Assembly: GCA_029204225.1 (NCBI GenBank)
Contig: CM055094.1
Location: 19,338,702 to 19,402,701, forward strand
Source of the DNA: Diphasiastrum complanatum
Taxonomy: Eukaryota; Streptophyta; Lycopodiopsida; Lycopodiales; Lycopodiaceae
Direction: 5' to 3'
DNA length: 64,000 nt
In this document: positions 35,165 through 45,617 of the stretch, piece after piece
Numbering within the stretch: the stretch's first letter is position 1
Layout: the number at the start of each line of letters is the position of its first letter
Program-made: the position numbers and the translations under genes
Notes under the pieces: model-generated
What the model saw: the letters and a program-made list of their open reading frames with translations, nothing else
Databases searched by the model: none
Told to the model about the DNA's origin: nothing

Positions 35165-35690
35165 ATGTTGTCTCCTAACCAAAATTTTGTTTATATTATC
35201 CCTATTTCTGGAGCTGACCTCAATACATTTGGCTTCCCTAGGGGACCAAACACAGTTAGTAGGACCCTCAAAAAAATTGAATCCATAGCATACTTCAAAT
35301 ACATAGACCGCTCAGCGGACAAATGGAAAAAAAAGATGGTTAACGTATTGAGGTCATAAATGATAAGCCCTTAGCTGCTCCATGTGCCTATCTAACGAAA
35401 TATACACAGCGCTATAGGTCCAAGATCACCCGTATCCCCATGAAACTATTCCACATGATGGCTGATTCTAGACTACACAATGAGAACCTTTATGACTGGG
35501 CCCAGTTTGCTTCCAACTGCCTCCATGACTATATCAAGAACAAGCAAACCTCCACGTTATTAGGCTATCTTCTGATAGACGTCACTTTGTAGCAGTTGAG
35601 CCACTGACCTCGAGTTCAAGACCAGTTGATACTAGCAGAAAAAAGCTTGGGAGACTCCCTCAGAACCAGCGATCCACTATTCTCACCTTG
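35165..35690 (+). pseudogene. Unknown family U1, truncated
   Basis: The homologous start is TTGTCTCCTAACC where others have ATGTTACCTCC-type starts. It reads NQNFVYIIPISGADLN, a frameshift in the A-run near 35331, then CAYLTKYTQRYRSK to LLID, a stop at VTL(Q), and the same copia join as at 3222. Confidence 0.55.
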
Positions 35691-35691
35691 A

Positions 35692-36455
35692 GTGTGAGGC
35701 TTCTGCTGTTGCTGTTGCACTTGATTCTTGCCCTTGGAATAGTCTTTCTTCTTGGCGTACAGGGCCATGGATTTGTCTTTGATGGACAGGTCGTTTGTCT
35801 TTCTTCACATTTCTTCCTAAAGAAGATGACCGATCACCTTTAGAAGAGTGAGGCCGAGTTGTGTGGAGATCATCACCCCTTTAGCAATGATCTTGCCATC
35901 CTTCTTGATGTTACATGTATTTGTGGCGCACTCCACAATCAAACCATTTTCAGGCAATTGCCCTACATTAAGCAAGTTCTTAGTGATACTGAAAATGTAA
36001 AGCACTCCATCAATCTTGATCTTCCTTGAAGATCCCAAGCATAAAGGTATGGATCCTATTCCTTCTATCTTATAACCATAATTATTTGCTGTAAAAATTT
36101 ACGTGATCCTTCATAGGTAGATAAGGTTGAAAAATACTCCCTCTTACTTGTCATGTGGGAGCTAGCCCCACTATCTATCCACCAAGGGTCTTCACCTCTT
36201 ATGCTTGAAGATGAAAAACTTGACATCATGAGGAAATCTTCATGAGAGCTCTCCTCTTCCTCTTGACCAAGGTTTGCTTGACTTTGAGTTTGCTTCTTCT
36301 TGAAGCACTCCGAGGCATAGTGCCTCATCTTGCCACAAAAGCAGCATTTGATCTTCGACTTATCCTTCTTTGGCTTGCTCGAGCTTTGACTTGGTTCTTC
36401 TTGAATGCAACACCTTTGCCTATGGATTTTCTCTTAATCTTGATGAAAAGGGCCT
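35692..36455 (-). pseudogene. Ty1-copia protease remnant, chimeric
   Basis: Zinc knuckle CCFCGKMRHYASEC (all metal ligands present), protease WWIDSGASSHMTS, pre-integrase ITKNLLNVGQLPENG, and the in-frame switch to a second gag end near 35876. It is cut off at 36455 inside gag, where it joins the GGGCCTAAATAGTGG flank. Confidence 0.8.
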
Positions 36456-36828
36456 AAATAGTGGTTTAACTACCTCTGGCAAGTAGATAAGTGGATGAGG
36501 TCGAGTTTGGACCCATTCTAATTGGCTAATTTTGGTACATTGTATCTAGACTAGATTTTCTAGGTTTTTGATAAAGTATCTAGAAGTTTCCAAATTAGGT
36601 CAAGTTTGGGGCAAGTGGCCAAATGACATTTTGGAAGCTATAAATAGTTGTACCTAAGTCAAAAAATAATCATCAAACTTTCATTCTTTGTGGAGAATTC
36701 ATCTCTTATGTCCATCTCATGTGATTTTCTCTATCTTGGTTTTCTATGTCTAGAATGTTGATTTTCTTGTAGATCTTGATTCCACACGTGTGAAGATTAT
36801 AATATATATGATTTTGTTAAACATCGAT

Positions 36829-37038
36829 CTACAAACATTTCAAAGATTTTTCTTCAAATTCAAATTTAACGATCTTCCCATGTGTGGTGAGTTGGTGTAT
36901 GCGCTTTTGTTGGGCTTGTACACTCAAGTTCGATTCTTTGGGATCCCTCGCCAACTGTGGTTTCAATACTTTCTCTGCAAGATTCTCATTTGAAATTTGC
37001 TTGGGACCCTTCTTATCTCCATCAGATATTTGTTTCAA
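36829..37038 (-). CDS. Lys-rich 70-aa frame, hypothetical
   Basis: Open copy of 20927-21139 (KQISDGDKKGPKQISNENLA to FEFEEKSLKCL), but the ATG has become TTG, so it may not be translated. Confidence 0.3.
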   Translation of the reverse strand: MKQISDGDKKGPKQISNENLAEKVLKPQLARDPKESNLSVQAQQKRIHQLTTHGKIVKFEFEEKSLKCL

Positions 37039-37085
37039 CGTTGATGCTAGGCCATACCACAGGCAAGTAGTTCATGTGTGACTCC

Positions 37086-37088
<3 letters not shown>

Positions 37089-37142
<54 letters not shown>
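37089..37142. repeat. (CT)27 microsatellite
   Basis: Inverted counterpart of the AG runs at 19599 and 20722. Confidence 0.95.
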
Positions 37143-37146
<4 letters not shown>

Positions 37147-37149
37147 CCA

Positions 37150-37640
37150 CTCAAGCCTACATGCCAAACCCACGTGGTATAGCTTAGTTGGCTTGCCACA
37201 CAAGCCTATGTCTAGCCTATATGGCAGACTGCAACATACCAGCATGAACATACTAGCATCAAGCCTATGTCATGCCTATATGACCTACCACGCAAGCCTA
37301 TGATAGGCCTACATGGCTTGCCACATGGCAACTTGGGAGCCCCAGCTCTCTCTCTCTCTAGCTCCACTCAAGCCTACATGGCAGAGCTTGGTTGGCTTGC
37401 AACACAAGCCTATGGCAAGCCTATGTGGTATCCTGCGACATGCTTACGTAGGAAGCATCAGAAACATGCCATGCCTATGTGGCCTGCGACGCAAGCCTAT
37501 GGTAGGCCTGTGGTAGGCAACTTTTGAGCCCACCTATATATATATATAGATATCTAGGTCCACTCAAGCCTACGTGGCACAGGGCCCAGTTGGCTTGACA
37601 TACAAGGTTATGGTAGGCCTACATGGCTTGCCACATGGCA
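37150..37640. repeat. GGCTTGCC-type satellite
   Basis: A single array between the microsatellite and H3-like copy 3, shorter than at 18860. Confidence 0.75.
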
Positions 37641-38055
37641 ACCCTCAAGCTTGTATGATTTGCGATGTGGCATACCATTGTCATAGGTGTTTCGAAACCT
37701 CATGACAAGAAGCATGTCCTTGGGCATCAGTGTCATGAATGGAACACAGCATCGAATCCTCAAACAATTTTGTCTGGAAGTCCTCGTATACATTATCGAG
37801 GGCCTCCAATGCAGCGATATTCCACCTCACTGGATAGGGCAGATGCGTGGTCATATCTTGTGTAACCTCCCTCACAGCCCGGTACAAGGCTGCTTTCAGG
37901 ATCACAAGTTTGGTGTACCTCTGCAAGGCCCTGATGTCCCTCAACCATGGACGGCGAGGTCTTCCGCGTCTTTGCAGACGTATCGGTTCAGATGTCTGGG
38001 GACAGGACGGTTGAACAAAATGGGTAAGCCTAGCAGTTTGCTTCGTCCGAGCCAT
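37608..38055 (-). pseudogene. H3-like copy 3, frameshifted
   Basis: Begins with an ATG and the exact MARTKQTAR tail. Alpha-N, alpha-1 and loop 1 (HLPYPVRW) are kept. An 11-base loss after TCCATTCATG (relative to copy 1) removes the GKRV part and shifts the frame. The MPKDMLLVMRFR segment and satellite-coded tail continue in another frame. TATA box and G-box array are retained upstream. Other replacements include QCS to LCS before the break. Confidence 0.85.
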
Positions 38056-38059
38056 TGAG

Positions 38060-38330
38060 GTTGGATATCTATACCATGCGAGGACAGAGATACAGCAAAA
38101 GAGAGAGCTAAATTATCTTGTGTAATGGCGACACTGAGAACTCTAAGGGTGATATTGCTACAACGCGAGAGAGTGGCAAAGACAGGCGGGGAGAGACAGG
38201 GGCTTGCATGATGGCAATACTGGGAAAGTCAGGATGATATCGCTACGACGTGAGAGGGTGTAAGGAATAGGCCTGGGGACGACGTCGCCCCCATGATGGC
38301 GATATCAGGAATGCAGGTTGTATGGAAGCA
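38060..38330 (-). repeat. 5' leader repeats of H3-like copy 3
   Basis: The three-fold 86-bp leader of copy 1, inverted, with substitutions such as GATATTG in place of GATATCA. Confidence 0.6.
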
Positions 38331-38383
38331 ATCAGACATGACAGCAAATTACACGAAAACCTATACAATCCCCGGGAATGGAC

Positions 38384-38391
38384 TTATATAG
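38384..38391 (-). promoter_or_regulatory. TATA box
   Basis: CTATATAA on the minus strand, about 330 bases before the H3-like ATG, as in copy 1. Confidence 0.6.
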
Positions 38392-38399
38392 GAGAAAAA

Positions 38400-38800
38400 A
38401 GTTGGCACGTGTGAATCATAGCGAAACGTGGCCCAGTCAATAGCTGACATGTGGAACCACATGTTTGTATACGCATGTGTGAAACTGCACGTCTGGATCA
38501 ACATGTGTGGGATCCCATGTGGGGACATGTGGCCGAATGGATCAACGACATGTCTTCTTGCACGTATCGGCTCGCATGTGTGGTCACGTGGCCCAATCAG
38601 TAACTGATGTGTGGTACCACACTTCTGTATCTGCATGTGTGAAACTTGCACATGTGGCCATGTGGTCGAATGGTTTGGCGACGTGTGTTCTGGCACGTGT
38701 TAGCTCGCACGTGTGGGCACATGGCCGAATGGCAGATTGACGTGTATTGTAGCACGTGTGGTGTCACACGTGTGGACGGTTGTATTACGCGCCATAGATC
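38400..38800 (-). promoter_or_regulatory. G-box array
   Basis: Inverted copy of the array at 17725. Several CACGTG sites have decayed to CATGTG, consistent with mutation at CpG, but at least five remain. Confidence 0.6.
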
Positions 38801-38871
38801 TGATCCGCTGTTGAATCGACGAGTGTACGGCTTGGGTTTTATTGGTTCTAGCTATATAAATGTTGTTTGAT

Positions 38872-39078
38872 CAGTTAAAACATTTCGCTAAGTTTTGGAT
38901 TTTCACTCCCTGTAGCTCTTGGTGTGTGAACCAAATGCCATTCCACCTTAAAATCACCTATTCTAGGAACATTGAGTGGTGTGTCGCTCATATGATTCTT
39001 AATTATCTCTGGATATTCTGTTTTACTAAAAATCCAAAATAGAATTTCATGATCTTCTTTAAAACCTGTTTGAACATG
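38872..39078 (-). pseudogene. U2 part d fragment
   Basis: Matches the C-terminal U2 exon (GDFKVEWYLVHTPRA region). It is cut at about 39078, where it joins sequence equivalent to 15650. Confidence 0.5.
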
Positions 39079-39273
39079 ATTTGCAGATCGATAAGACTGT
39101 TTTTCTTTGATGTGAACGCTTTAGTAGATGGAAAGAAAACTTTGATGTGCAATACGATTTGCATTTACATGAGAAGTCATGTTAGTTAATGGTAGAAAAT
39201 AGAATCTTGAAGTGTGGACCCCATGCGTTATGGCTATCCAACTTCTAGTTAACTACATATGTTGCTAGTGAGG

Positions 39274-40105
39274 TCAAGTCATCGGAGTTGTGCGGGCAGA
39301 CAATTTTCTCTCTCTTACATGGCATTTCTTAGACAGCCCTTTTGGGCCATGGAACACCTCGAATGTAAACTCCATATCATTTGAGTCTGTTTCATCTGAT
39401 GAAGCATGACGCTTCACTTGTAACGATCCTTCGTCTGTGACATAGAGTACGTGGGTGTCTTTCTTGATGTAAGCTTCACTAGGTCGACCGTTTGGTGCTT
39501 TGTAGTTGGCCCTTGTGGAGAGAATGAACTCTTTCTCTTTTGAGAAGCCGCTTGCGTGGAATCTGTTGCAATAGGCCTGGAAGTAGAGTTGGTATTCTTG
39601 GCTGGTTCTGAGGGAGTCTCCCAAGCTTTTATCTGCTAGCATCAAGTGGTCTCAAAATCGAGGTCGGTGGCTCAACTGCTGCAAAGTGACATCTATCAGA
39701 AGATAGCCCAATAAGTGGAGGTTTGCTTGTTCTTGATATAGTCATGGAGGCAGTTGGAAGCAAACTGGGCCCAGTCATAAAGGTTCTGATCGTGTAGTTT
39801 AGAATTAGCCATCATGTGTAATAAATTCATGGGGATACGCGTGATCTTGGCCTATAGCCCTATGTATATTTCGTTAGATAGGCGCACGGAGCAGCTAAGG
39901 GCTTATCATTTATGACCTCGATAAGGTAACCATTTGTTTTTTCCCATTTGTCCACTGAGGGGTCTATGTATTTGAAGTATGTTGTGGATTCAATCTTTTT
40001 TAGGGTCCTGTTGATTGTGTTTGGTCCCCTAGGGAAGCCAAATGTATTGAGGTCAGCACCAGAAATAGGGATAATATAAACAAAATTTTGGTTAGGAGGT
40101 AACAT
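39274..40105 (-). pseudogene. Unknown family U1
   Basis: Minus strand from ATG at 40105: MLPPNQNFVYIIPISGADLN, open to CAYLTKYT and then a stop. After further breaks it is open again (ADKSLGDSLRTSQEYQLYF to KKCHVRERKL). Compared with 14604 it has lost the FKTPTEFLV segment. It is the cleanest N-terminal half of U1, with no A-run frameshift. Confidence 0.6.
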
Positions 40106-40199
40106 GAACTGGAAAATCTGTCGGTGTGGTTATAAGCAATATGCAATCGAAACAGGCTCTGCTAGCCACTGATCAAAAGAGGAAGTTGGAACTCTATGT

Positions 40200-40640
40200 G
40201 GCTCAGGAACTAGTGTGCCTCCTGGTACCAAGTGTTCATCCAAGAGATATCGAGGCTTTCCATGGTGATGTCAATTCTGTCTTGAGTTGGGTCATCAGAA
40301 CTGGAAGATGTTGTGGCAGACAGGTTCTGGACTCTGCTGATGACTCTGTTGAAGGTTCGGCTCTGGTAACAGACAAGTGGAGTCTCAGCTCGGTCGTCTT
40401 TGGATGGACTCGGTTGAGTCAAATTTGTATGCAGAGTATGGACGCTCAACTCAGTCCACAGTGAATGCAGAATATGGACGCTCGACTCGGTCCACAGTGA
40501 TTGCAGAGCATGAGGGCTAGGCTCTCTGAGGAGTGTATGTAGAGTACTGCTCGGCAGTGTATGGAGACTAGAAATTTGTGGAAAACTTTGGAGGAATGTT
40601 GCTCTGATAGGATGTGGAAACGATGATTATTCCATGATGA
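40200..40640 (-). repeat. Block M
   Basis: Inverted counterpart of 14060-14495, with the same number of 36-bp units apart from a short loss near 40395-40420. Confidence 0.6.
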
Positions 40641-40729
40641 TTCAACTGATCTTGTTGGAATGATTTGAAGAGGCATATTTATGTGCATATGATTCCTTTT
40701 GGTTCAGGTTAGGTCATAATTTAAAAAAT

Positions 40730-41100
40730 ATTTTTCTTGATACAAGAATTGTAATTTAAAACACTTTTAAAATTTTTAAAAAAAAATTAAAAGCTATTAT
40801 TTTAATAAGTAAAAGTTCTTTTTTAGTAATTCTAATGGTTGTGTCCAATGATTTTATTTTGAATAGTATTATCATTTCATATAAGCTAATGTGCAATTAT
40901 TAATAAAAATCTATTAACAAAATTTTAGTAGCTTGATTAATTTTCTTGCAAAATACAACATTTTTTTTAGCATTACAATATCTTTATTTGAAGCATTTTA
41001 AATATGGGTATTTTTTCTATAAAACTAAAAAAAAATGGGTCTCCATGTCATTTATTTTTGTTGGGATCATCGTGTTTCATGATGAACAATCTTAGTAAAT
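40730..41100. other. AT-rich stretch
   Basis: Inverted AT-rich tail as at 13641. It joins the gypsy tail directly near 41105, so the 63-aa exon is deleted here. No gene. Confidence 0.55.
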
Positions 41101-41349
41101 TCTTCCCTGGTGCATCCTTGTGACACACTATTACACTCGTATTTTATTACAATCTTTGGCCTTATATACACAAGTCCTTCCATAATATTATGTTTGCTTG
41201 GTCATACTTACCTAACATCAAAAGTGAATGGTACTTTCTGTTTGATGTTTTCTGCAATTTGGAAATTGAAAATCTATCGTTATGTTCTTGCTCTTTTCTA
41301 AAACATTTCAAAGATGTCATTTCAGAAATATTTGATTATGTTCTAACAA

Positions 41350-42410
41350 CGGACTGCAATATAATTAGAAGTATGTACCTCAGATAATCTTAGCTATTTA
41401 GGAAAAACGTCATTGAACTCTTGCTTTAAATCTTGCATTAAAAGCTGTTCTTGATGCTAATTTTTGGTGTTAAAGCATGTTAACACATTCACATCACAAT
41501 GCATATGAGATTTCAAAACAAGATGAAAAAGCTCATACTTAGAATTATGTAGTTTTTCCATAACTTCCACCGAGGAAACCATCGGTGATGGGAGTACATT
41601 AGTCTCCCCATAAATAGAGACTATCTGGTCAAACTTATCTTTAAATACAATAGTATGGTTTTTAAAATCTACTTTCAACGAATCTGATTTATCAAAAAAC
41701 CAGTCATATCTTAGGATTACATAAGTTCTATCAAGATTCATAACATGGAAGTCGAGCTGCTCAACATGATCTTGCATCCGAACCTCCAAATTAGGGACTT
41801 TCACATCCCAAACTTCTGTGTCTGACCCTGAGGCTAGAGGATCACATAATGTTGATCACTGGCCATGGTGGGCACCCGAAGCTTCTATACAAGCCGCACA
41901 TTCAAAAAGTTGTGAGTACCTCCAAAATCAAACATTATACTTATGTCTTTCCTTAGAATATTGCCTTTATCTTGAAACCATTGATTAGACTTGAAAGAAA
42001 GTGTACTGAAGTTACAAGTATATTCACAACCATTTAACAAATCGACTTTCAATTCACAACCATTTAACAAATCGACTTTCAATTTACCTGTGGGTAAATC
42101 CATCGCCATGAAACTTGATGATTTATTTTCCCTCTCGGATCTATGTTTGGCATGATGCCCAAGTTTGTTGGCAAGCAGTAGCTTCTAGTTCATCAAAAAA
42201 TAGATTTTTTATCTTATTATTTTTTGGCTTTTCATTCTTAGGCTTTTGGGCTGATTGGCTGTGCATACTCTTCCGTGAGGCAATCACGGTGCTATCGTAG
42301 GCTTTAGCTACTCGGATAGCATCTTCCAATATGGAGGACATTCCCTTTGCACTCCTTTTGGTAATCGGCTGACAATCCATACTATGAATTGCCACTGTGC
42401 CAATTTCCAA
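41350..42410 (-). pseudogene. Ty3-gypsy gag-protease remnant
   Basis: Inverted partner of 11796-12800 with a longer open part: VPNLEVRMQDHVEQLDFHVM through ILRYDWFFDKSDSLKVDF to VFKDKFDQ reads without a stop. The protease site is again mutated (ISIMFDFGGTHNFL: DFGG instead of DSGA). A 27-base stretch (ACCATTTAACAAATCG...) is tandemly doubled near 42030-42085, giving the repeated KVDLLNGCE. Confidence 0.8.
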
Positions 42411-42889
42411 TCAAGTGACCCTAAAGTGATTATTAGAAGCCTTTTTCAAATGGAAAAAAATAGCATACACCTCTAAAAGGATACGGTTGCTAGGTCTACA
42501 AAGTACTCAACAAAAATTGCTTTTTTTTTTAAGGCTTTCAATTGCCTTAACCCAAAAAAGTAAATAGGGAAAAAGTAATGGCAAACCTAAATGCAATAAA
42601 GGAACTTCCAAAATTCCTATTCAAGAGCAAAAATTCCAAAATCCCCCCCCCCCCCCCCATTAATATAACTAGTAACATTATTCTCAAAGCATCTACGATG
42701 AGCTACAAACAACACTTGGAGAGTAAAGAATTAGGAATCTGTCAAATACTCTTGCATCTAGTATTTGGAAAGTTAGACATAATGATAGTATCATAAGAAT
42801 GAGTTAGAGAAGCTTGTGAAGCCATCCAGAGGTGTGTTGTTGTTTTATTAGTTGCCTAGATACATATCAAGCTACCCCAAATTACCACA
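42411..42889. other. Repeat flank with poly-C
   Basis: Inverted counterpart of 11317-11795. No gene. Confidence 0.55.
42643..42658. repeat. Poly-C tract (16 C)
   Basis: Equal in length to the G tract at 11518 in the other arm. Confidence 0.9.
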
Positions 42890-43550
42890 GATCTATTATA
42901 TGAGTTAAACACGGGTCTCCCCTTTTATCATATTTGGACAGATGTGTACAACCGGTAATTGGGTTAAAGGTAATTGTAATATTCAAAAAGTTCACCAAAT
43001 TACATGTGTTGTCATTTCCGTCTATCTAAAGGTATTTCAGGGGATAGATCCAAAAAGGATTGTCAGGTGTTCTTGGTTGAGTCTTGTCTAGGAAACGTCC
43101 AACCGTATGATTATTGATAAAGCATATATCGTCAATGTACCTGAATGAATATTTGAAGTCGTTTATAAATTTAATTTCCCCTAATCTTGCAAGCCTCTTA
43201 ATAAGCTGCATTTTCAAAAAATAAAAGTACCAATTACAAGACACTGGTGAATATGAAAAACCCATTGGTATTTTCCCGACCTGTCGCCAAGTATGATCCC
43301 CAAGTCTGATAATGCAATTGTCTATCAAATAGGAATTCCAAATGCATAAGGTATTCTTGCGGTCTATAGTATTCCATTCATATGAACCTGTATTTTTTGA
43401 AACCCATTTAAAATCATTGGTTCCAGATAGTCGTTTGTATTTGAGCAATTTGATTTTGGCAATTTTAAATGCCGAACAAATCATTTTAGTCATAATAGTA
43501 TTCAAATCGTCAATCCCGTTCAAAGGAATATTGCTTTTTTGGGGGTAACC
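42890..43550 (-). pseudogene. Penelope-like reverse transcriptase, partial
   Basis: The best reverse transcriptase in the window, open for about 165 codons. From KSNIPLNGIDDLNTIMTKM it runs through GDHTWRQVGKIPMGFSYSP (the Q..G.PMG..xSP motif 4 region) to KYSFRYIDDICFINN (motif 5, with the two catalytic Asp) and WIYPLKYL, then a stop, then NITITFNPITGCTHLSKYDK. The short RYIDDI motif and following FLNITI-like strand fit Penelope-like elements, not Ty1/Ty3. No GIY-YIG endonuclease is visible. A 49-base deletion between two AGACC repeats removed the LPFLFLQYIH part. The first codon used is TTG, so the 5' end is missing. Confidence 0.75.
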
Positions 43551-43779
43551 TAATTATTTGCTTGCTGGTTTTTTGAGTTTGTAATGCAATTTCAGGCTGA
43601 AATTTTCAGCACACAAGGCTTGTAGGAGGGCGAGTTCCTGCATCCATCTAATGTGTGGTTTCGACACAATTTGGTGCTGATTTTTTAGACTTGATACTTG
43701 CTGTTTTTTGTGTCTTTTAGGGCACATTTAGGGTTTGAAAAAGTTTATCTTCTTGGCTGGTTTTTATGGCAAGAGATTT
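43551..43779. other. Unassigned flank
   Basis: The only stretch here without a clear second copy in the window, apart from its end (AAGTTTATCTTCTTGGCTG), which matches 56692. No gene seen. Confidence 0.4.
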
Positions 43780-44187
43780 GAGCCCACCTACATATATATA
43801 TATAGATCTCTAGGTCCACTCAAGCCTACGTGGCACAGGGCCCAGTTGACTTGACATACAAGGTTATAGTAGGCCTACATGGCTTGCCACATGGCAACCC
43901 TCAAGCCTGCATGATTTGCCATGTGGTAGACCTACGTGGCTTGCCATGTGGTAGTGTGCGATAGGCTTCACAAATAGCAGACCAGCCTGGTTGGCTTGCC
44001 AGCCTATGATGGGCCTACGTGGCTTGCCACGTGGCTAGCCCCAAGCCTGCATGATTTGCCACATGGCAGTCATATGTGACTTGACACGTGGGCACCTATG
44101 ACAGCCTTGTTCAATCGCAGGCCTATGTGGCCTGCTACACAAGTCTATGGTAGGCCATGTGGTAAACCACACAAGCCTATGGTAGGA
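43780..44187. repeat. GGCTTGCC-type satellite
   Basis: Degenerate array of GGCTTGCCACATGGCAA-type units. It lies where the H3-like gene would stand in other copies. Confidence 0.7.
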
Positions 44188-44259
44188 CTATGTGGTTGTA
44201 GTTGTAGTCTCAACTCGTCGTATGTTGACCTTTCTGAAATCCCTGGAATCACCGGCCAT
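44188..44259 (-). other. Short frame replacing H3 behind the G-box promoter
   Basis: ATG-started 23-codon frame, MAGDSRDFRKVNIRRVE followed by a Thr run, then TAG. It begins only about 25 bases beyond the TATA box, so the ATG may lie at or before the transcription start. The copy at 57147 differs by one residue (VEA for VET). Possibly the first exon piece of another captured gene. Confidence 0.35.
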
Positions 44260-44281
44260 TGTACAATCTCTGGGAATGGAC

Positions 44282-44720
44282 TTATATAGGAGAAAAAAGT
44301 TGGCACGTGTGATATCCAGCGACACGTGGCCCAGTCAGTAGCTGACATGTGGAACCACACGTTTGTATACGCATGTGTGAAACTGCACGTCTGGATCAAC
44401 ACGTGTGGAATCCCATGTGGGGACACGTGGCCGAATGGATCAGCGACATGTGTTCTTGCACGTATCGGCTCGCACGTGTGGTCACATGGCCCAATCAGTA
44501 CCTGACGTGTGGGACCACACTTCTGTATCCGCATGTGTGAAACTTGCACATGTGGCCATGTGGTCGAATGGTCTGGCGACGTGTGTTCTGGCACGTGTTA
44601 GCTCGCACGTGTGGGCACGTGGCCGAATGGCAGATTGACGTGTATTGTAGCACGTGTGGTGTCACACGTGTGGACGGTTGTATTACGCGCCATAGATCTG
44701 ATCCGTTGTTGGATCAACGA
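44282..44720 (-). promoter_or_regulatory. TATA box and G-box array
   Basis: CTATATAA (44282-44289, minus) next to an array with at least nine CACGTG sites. Compared with 38400 it is better preserved. No H3-like sequence follows. Confidence 0.6.
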
Positions 44721-44779
44721 GTGTACGGCTTGGGTTTTATTGGTTCTAGCTATATAAATGTTGTTTGATCAGTTAAACA

Positions 44780-44960
44780 TTTCGCTAAGTTTTGGATTTT
44801 CACTCCCTGTAGCTCTTGGTGTGTGAACCAAATGCCATTCCACCTTAAAATCACCTATTCCAGGAACATTGAGTGGTGTGTCGCTCATATGATTCTTAAG
44901 TATCTCTGGATATTCTGTTATACTAAACATCCAAAATAGAATTTCATGATCTTCTTTAAA
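44780..44960 (-). pseudogene. U2 part d fragment
   Basis: C-terminal U2 exon homology (GDFKVEWHLVHTPRA-like on the minus strand) with stops; joined to part a sequence near 44965. Confidence 0.45.
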
Positions 44961-44964
44961 ACCT

Positions 44965-45617
44965 GTTAGAAACTTGTTTCCTGTCTTTCGTCCTCTGCTG
45001 AGCTGGTAAGGTGGATCGTTTCAGATTTTTTCTCGACAGTGGAGCATATTCTGTGGGAAGATCAATATGGAGATGATATTTAGACATCTTAATAATTGAT
45101 AGATTAATCTAGTAGAAAACCAACTTGTTATATATCTTGTAAGCTATTAAAACTCGTCTTAATTATAAAAAAAAATTAATTGGAAAAGTTTGAAATGACC
45201 TTGGCGCTTTTTTTGATCCATCACACTCCAAGTTTCTTGCTTTATATGCAAAACCAAAGCTTTGTAGTTATGAGCAAAATAAGCAAAATATTTTTTCAAT
45301 AGATGTGTGTTGAAATTGCAAATTTCCTGAATTGCAAAACTTTGAAATAACCTTGCCACTCCATTTGATCCAACACACTCCGTATTTTCTGAATTTCAAG
45401 ATTCACGTTGGCGCTCATTGTGGTCCAAAATATTCAAAGTTTCTTGCCATGATTTTCATATCGATAAGACTGTTTTTCTTTGATGTGAACGCTTTGAGTA
45501 GATGGAAAGAAAACTTTGATGTGCAATACGATTTGCATCTACATGAGAAGTTATGTTATGGTAGAAAATAGAATCTTGAAGTATGGACCCCACGCGTTGT
45601 GGCTATCCAACTTCTAG
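44965..45617 (-). other. U2 part a remnant and the three 40-bp repeats
   Basis: Minus strand contains the MSKYHLHIDLPTEYAPLS start near 45087 and the GGATCAAA repeats. Direct copy at 57940-58600. No intact frame. Confidence 0.45.

Larger units (their letters stand above)
36456..43420. repeat. Inverted repeat A, right arm (left arm 10715-21515)
   Basis: Contains, in mirror order, the 70-aa frame, satellite, H3-like copy 3, G-box array, U2 tail, U1, block M, gypsy and PLE segments of the left arm. It lacks the left arm's tandem H3 duplication and most of U2 (the join near 39078 links 17.4 kb to 15.65 kb sequence). Confidence 0.85.

Noticed and set aside
45332-45571. Frame LIQHTPYFLNFKIHVGAHCG
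   Set aside because: Antisense of the 40-bp repeat region. The copy at 58266 has different starts and no conserved end.
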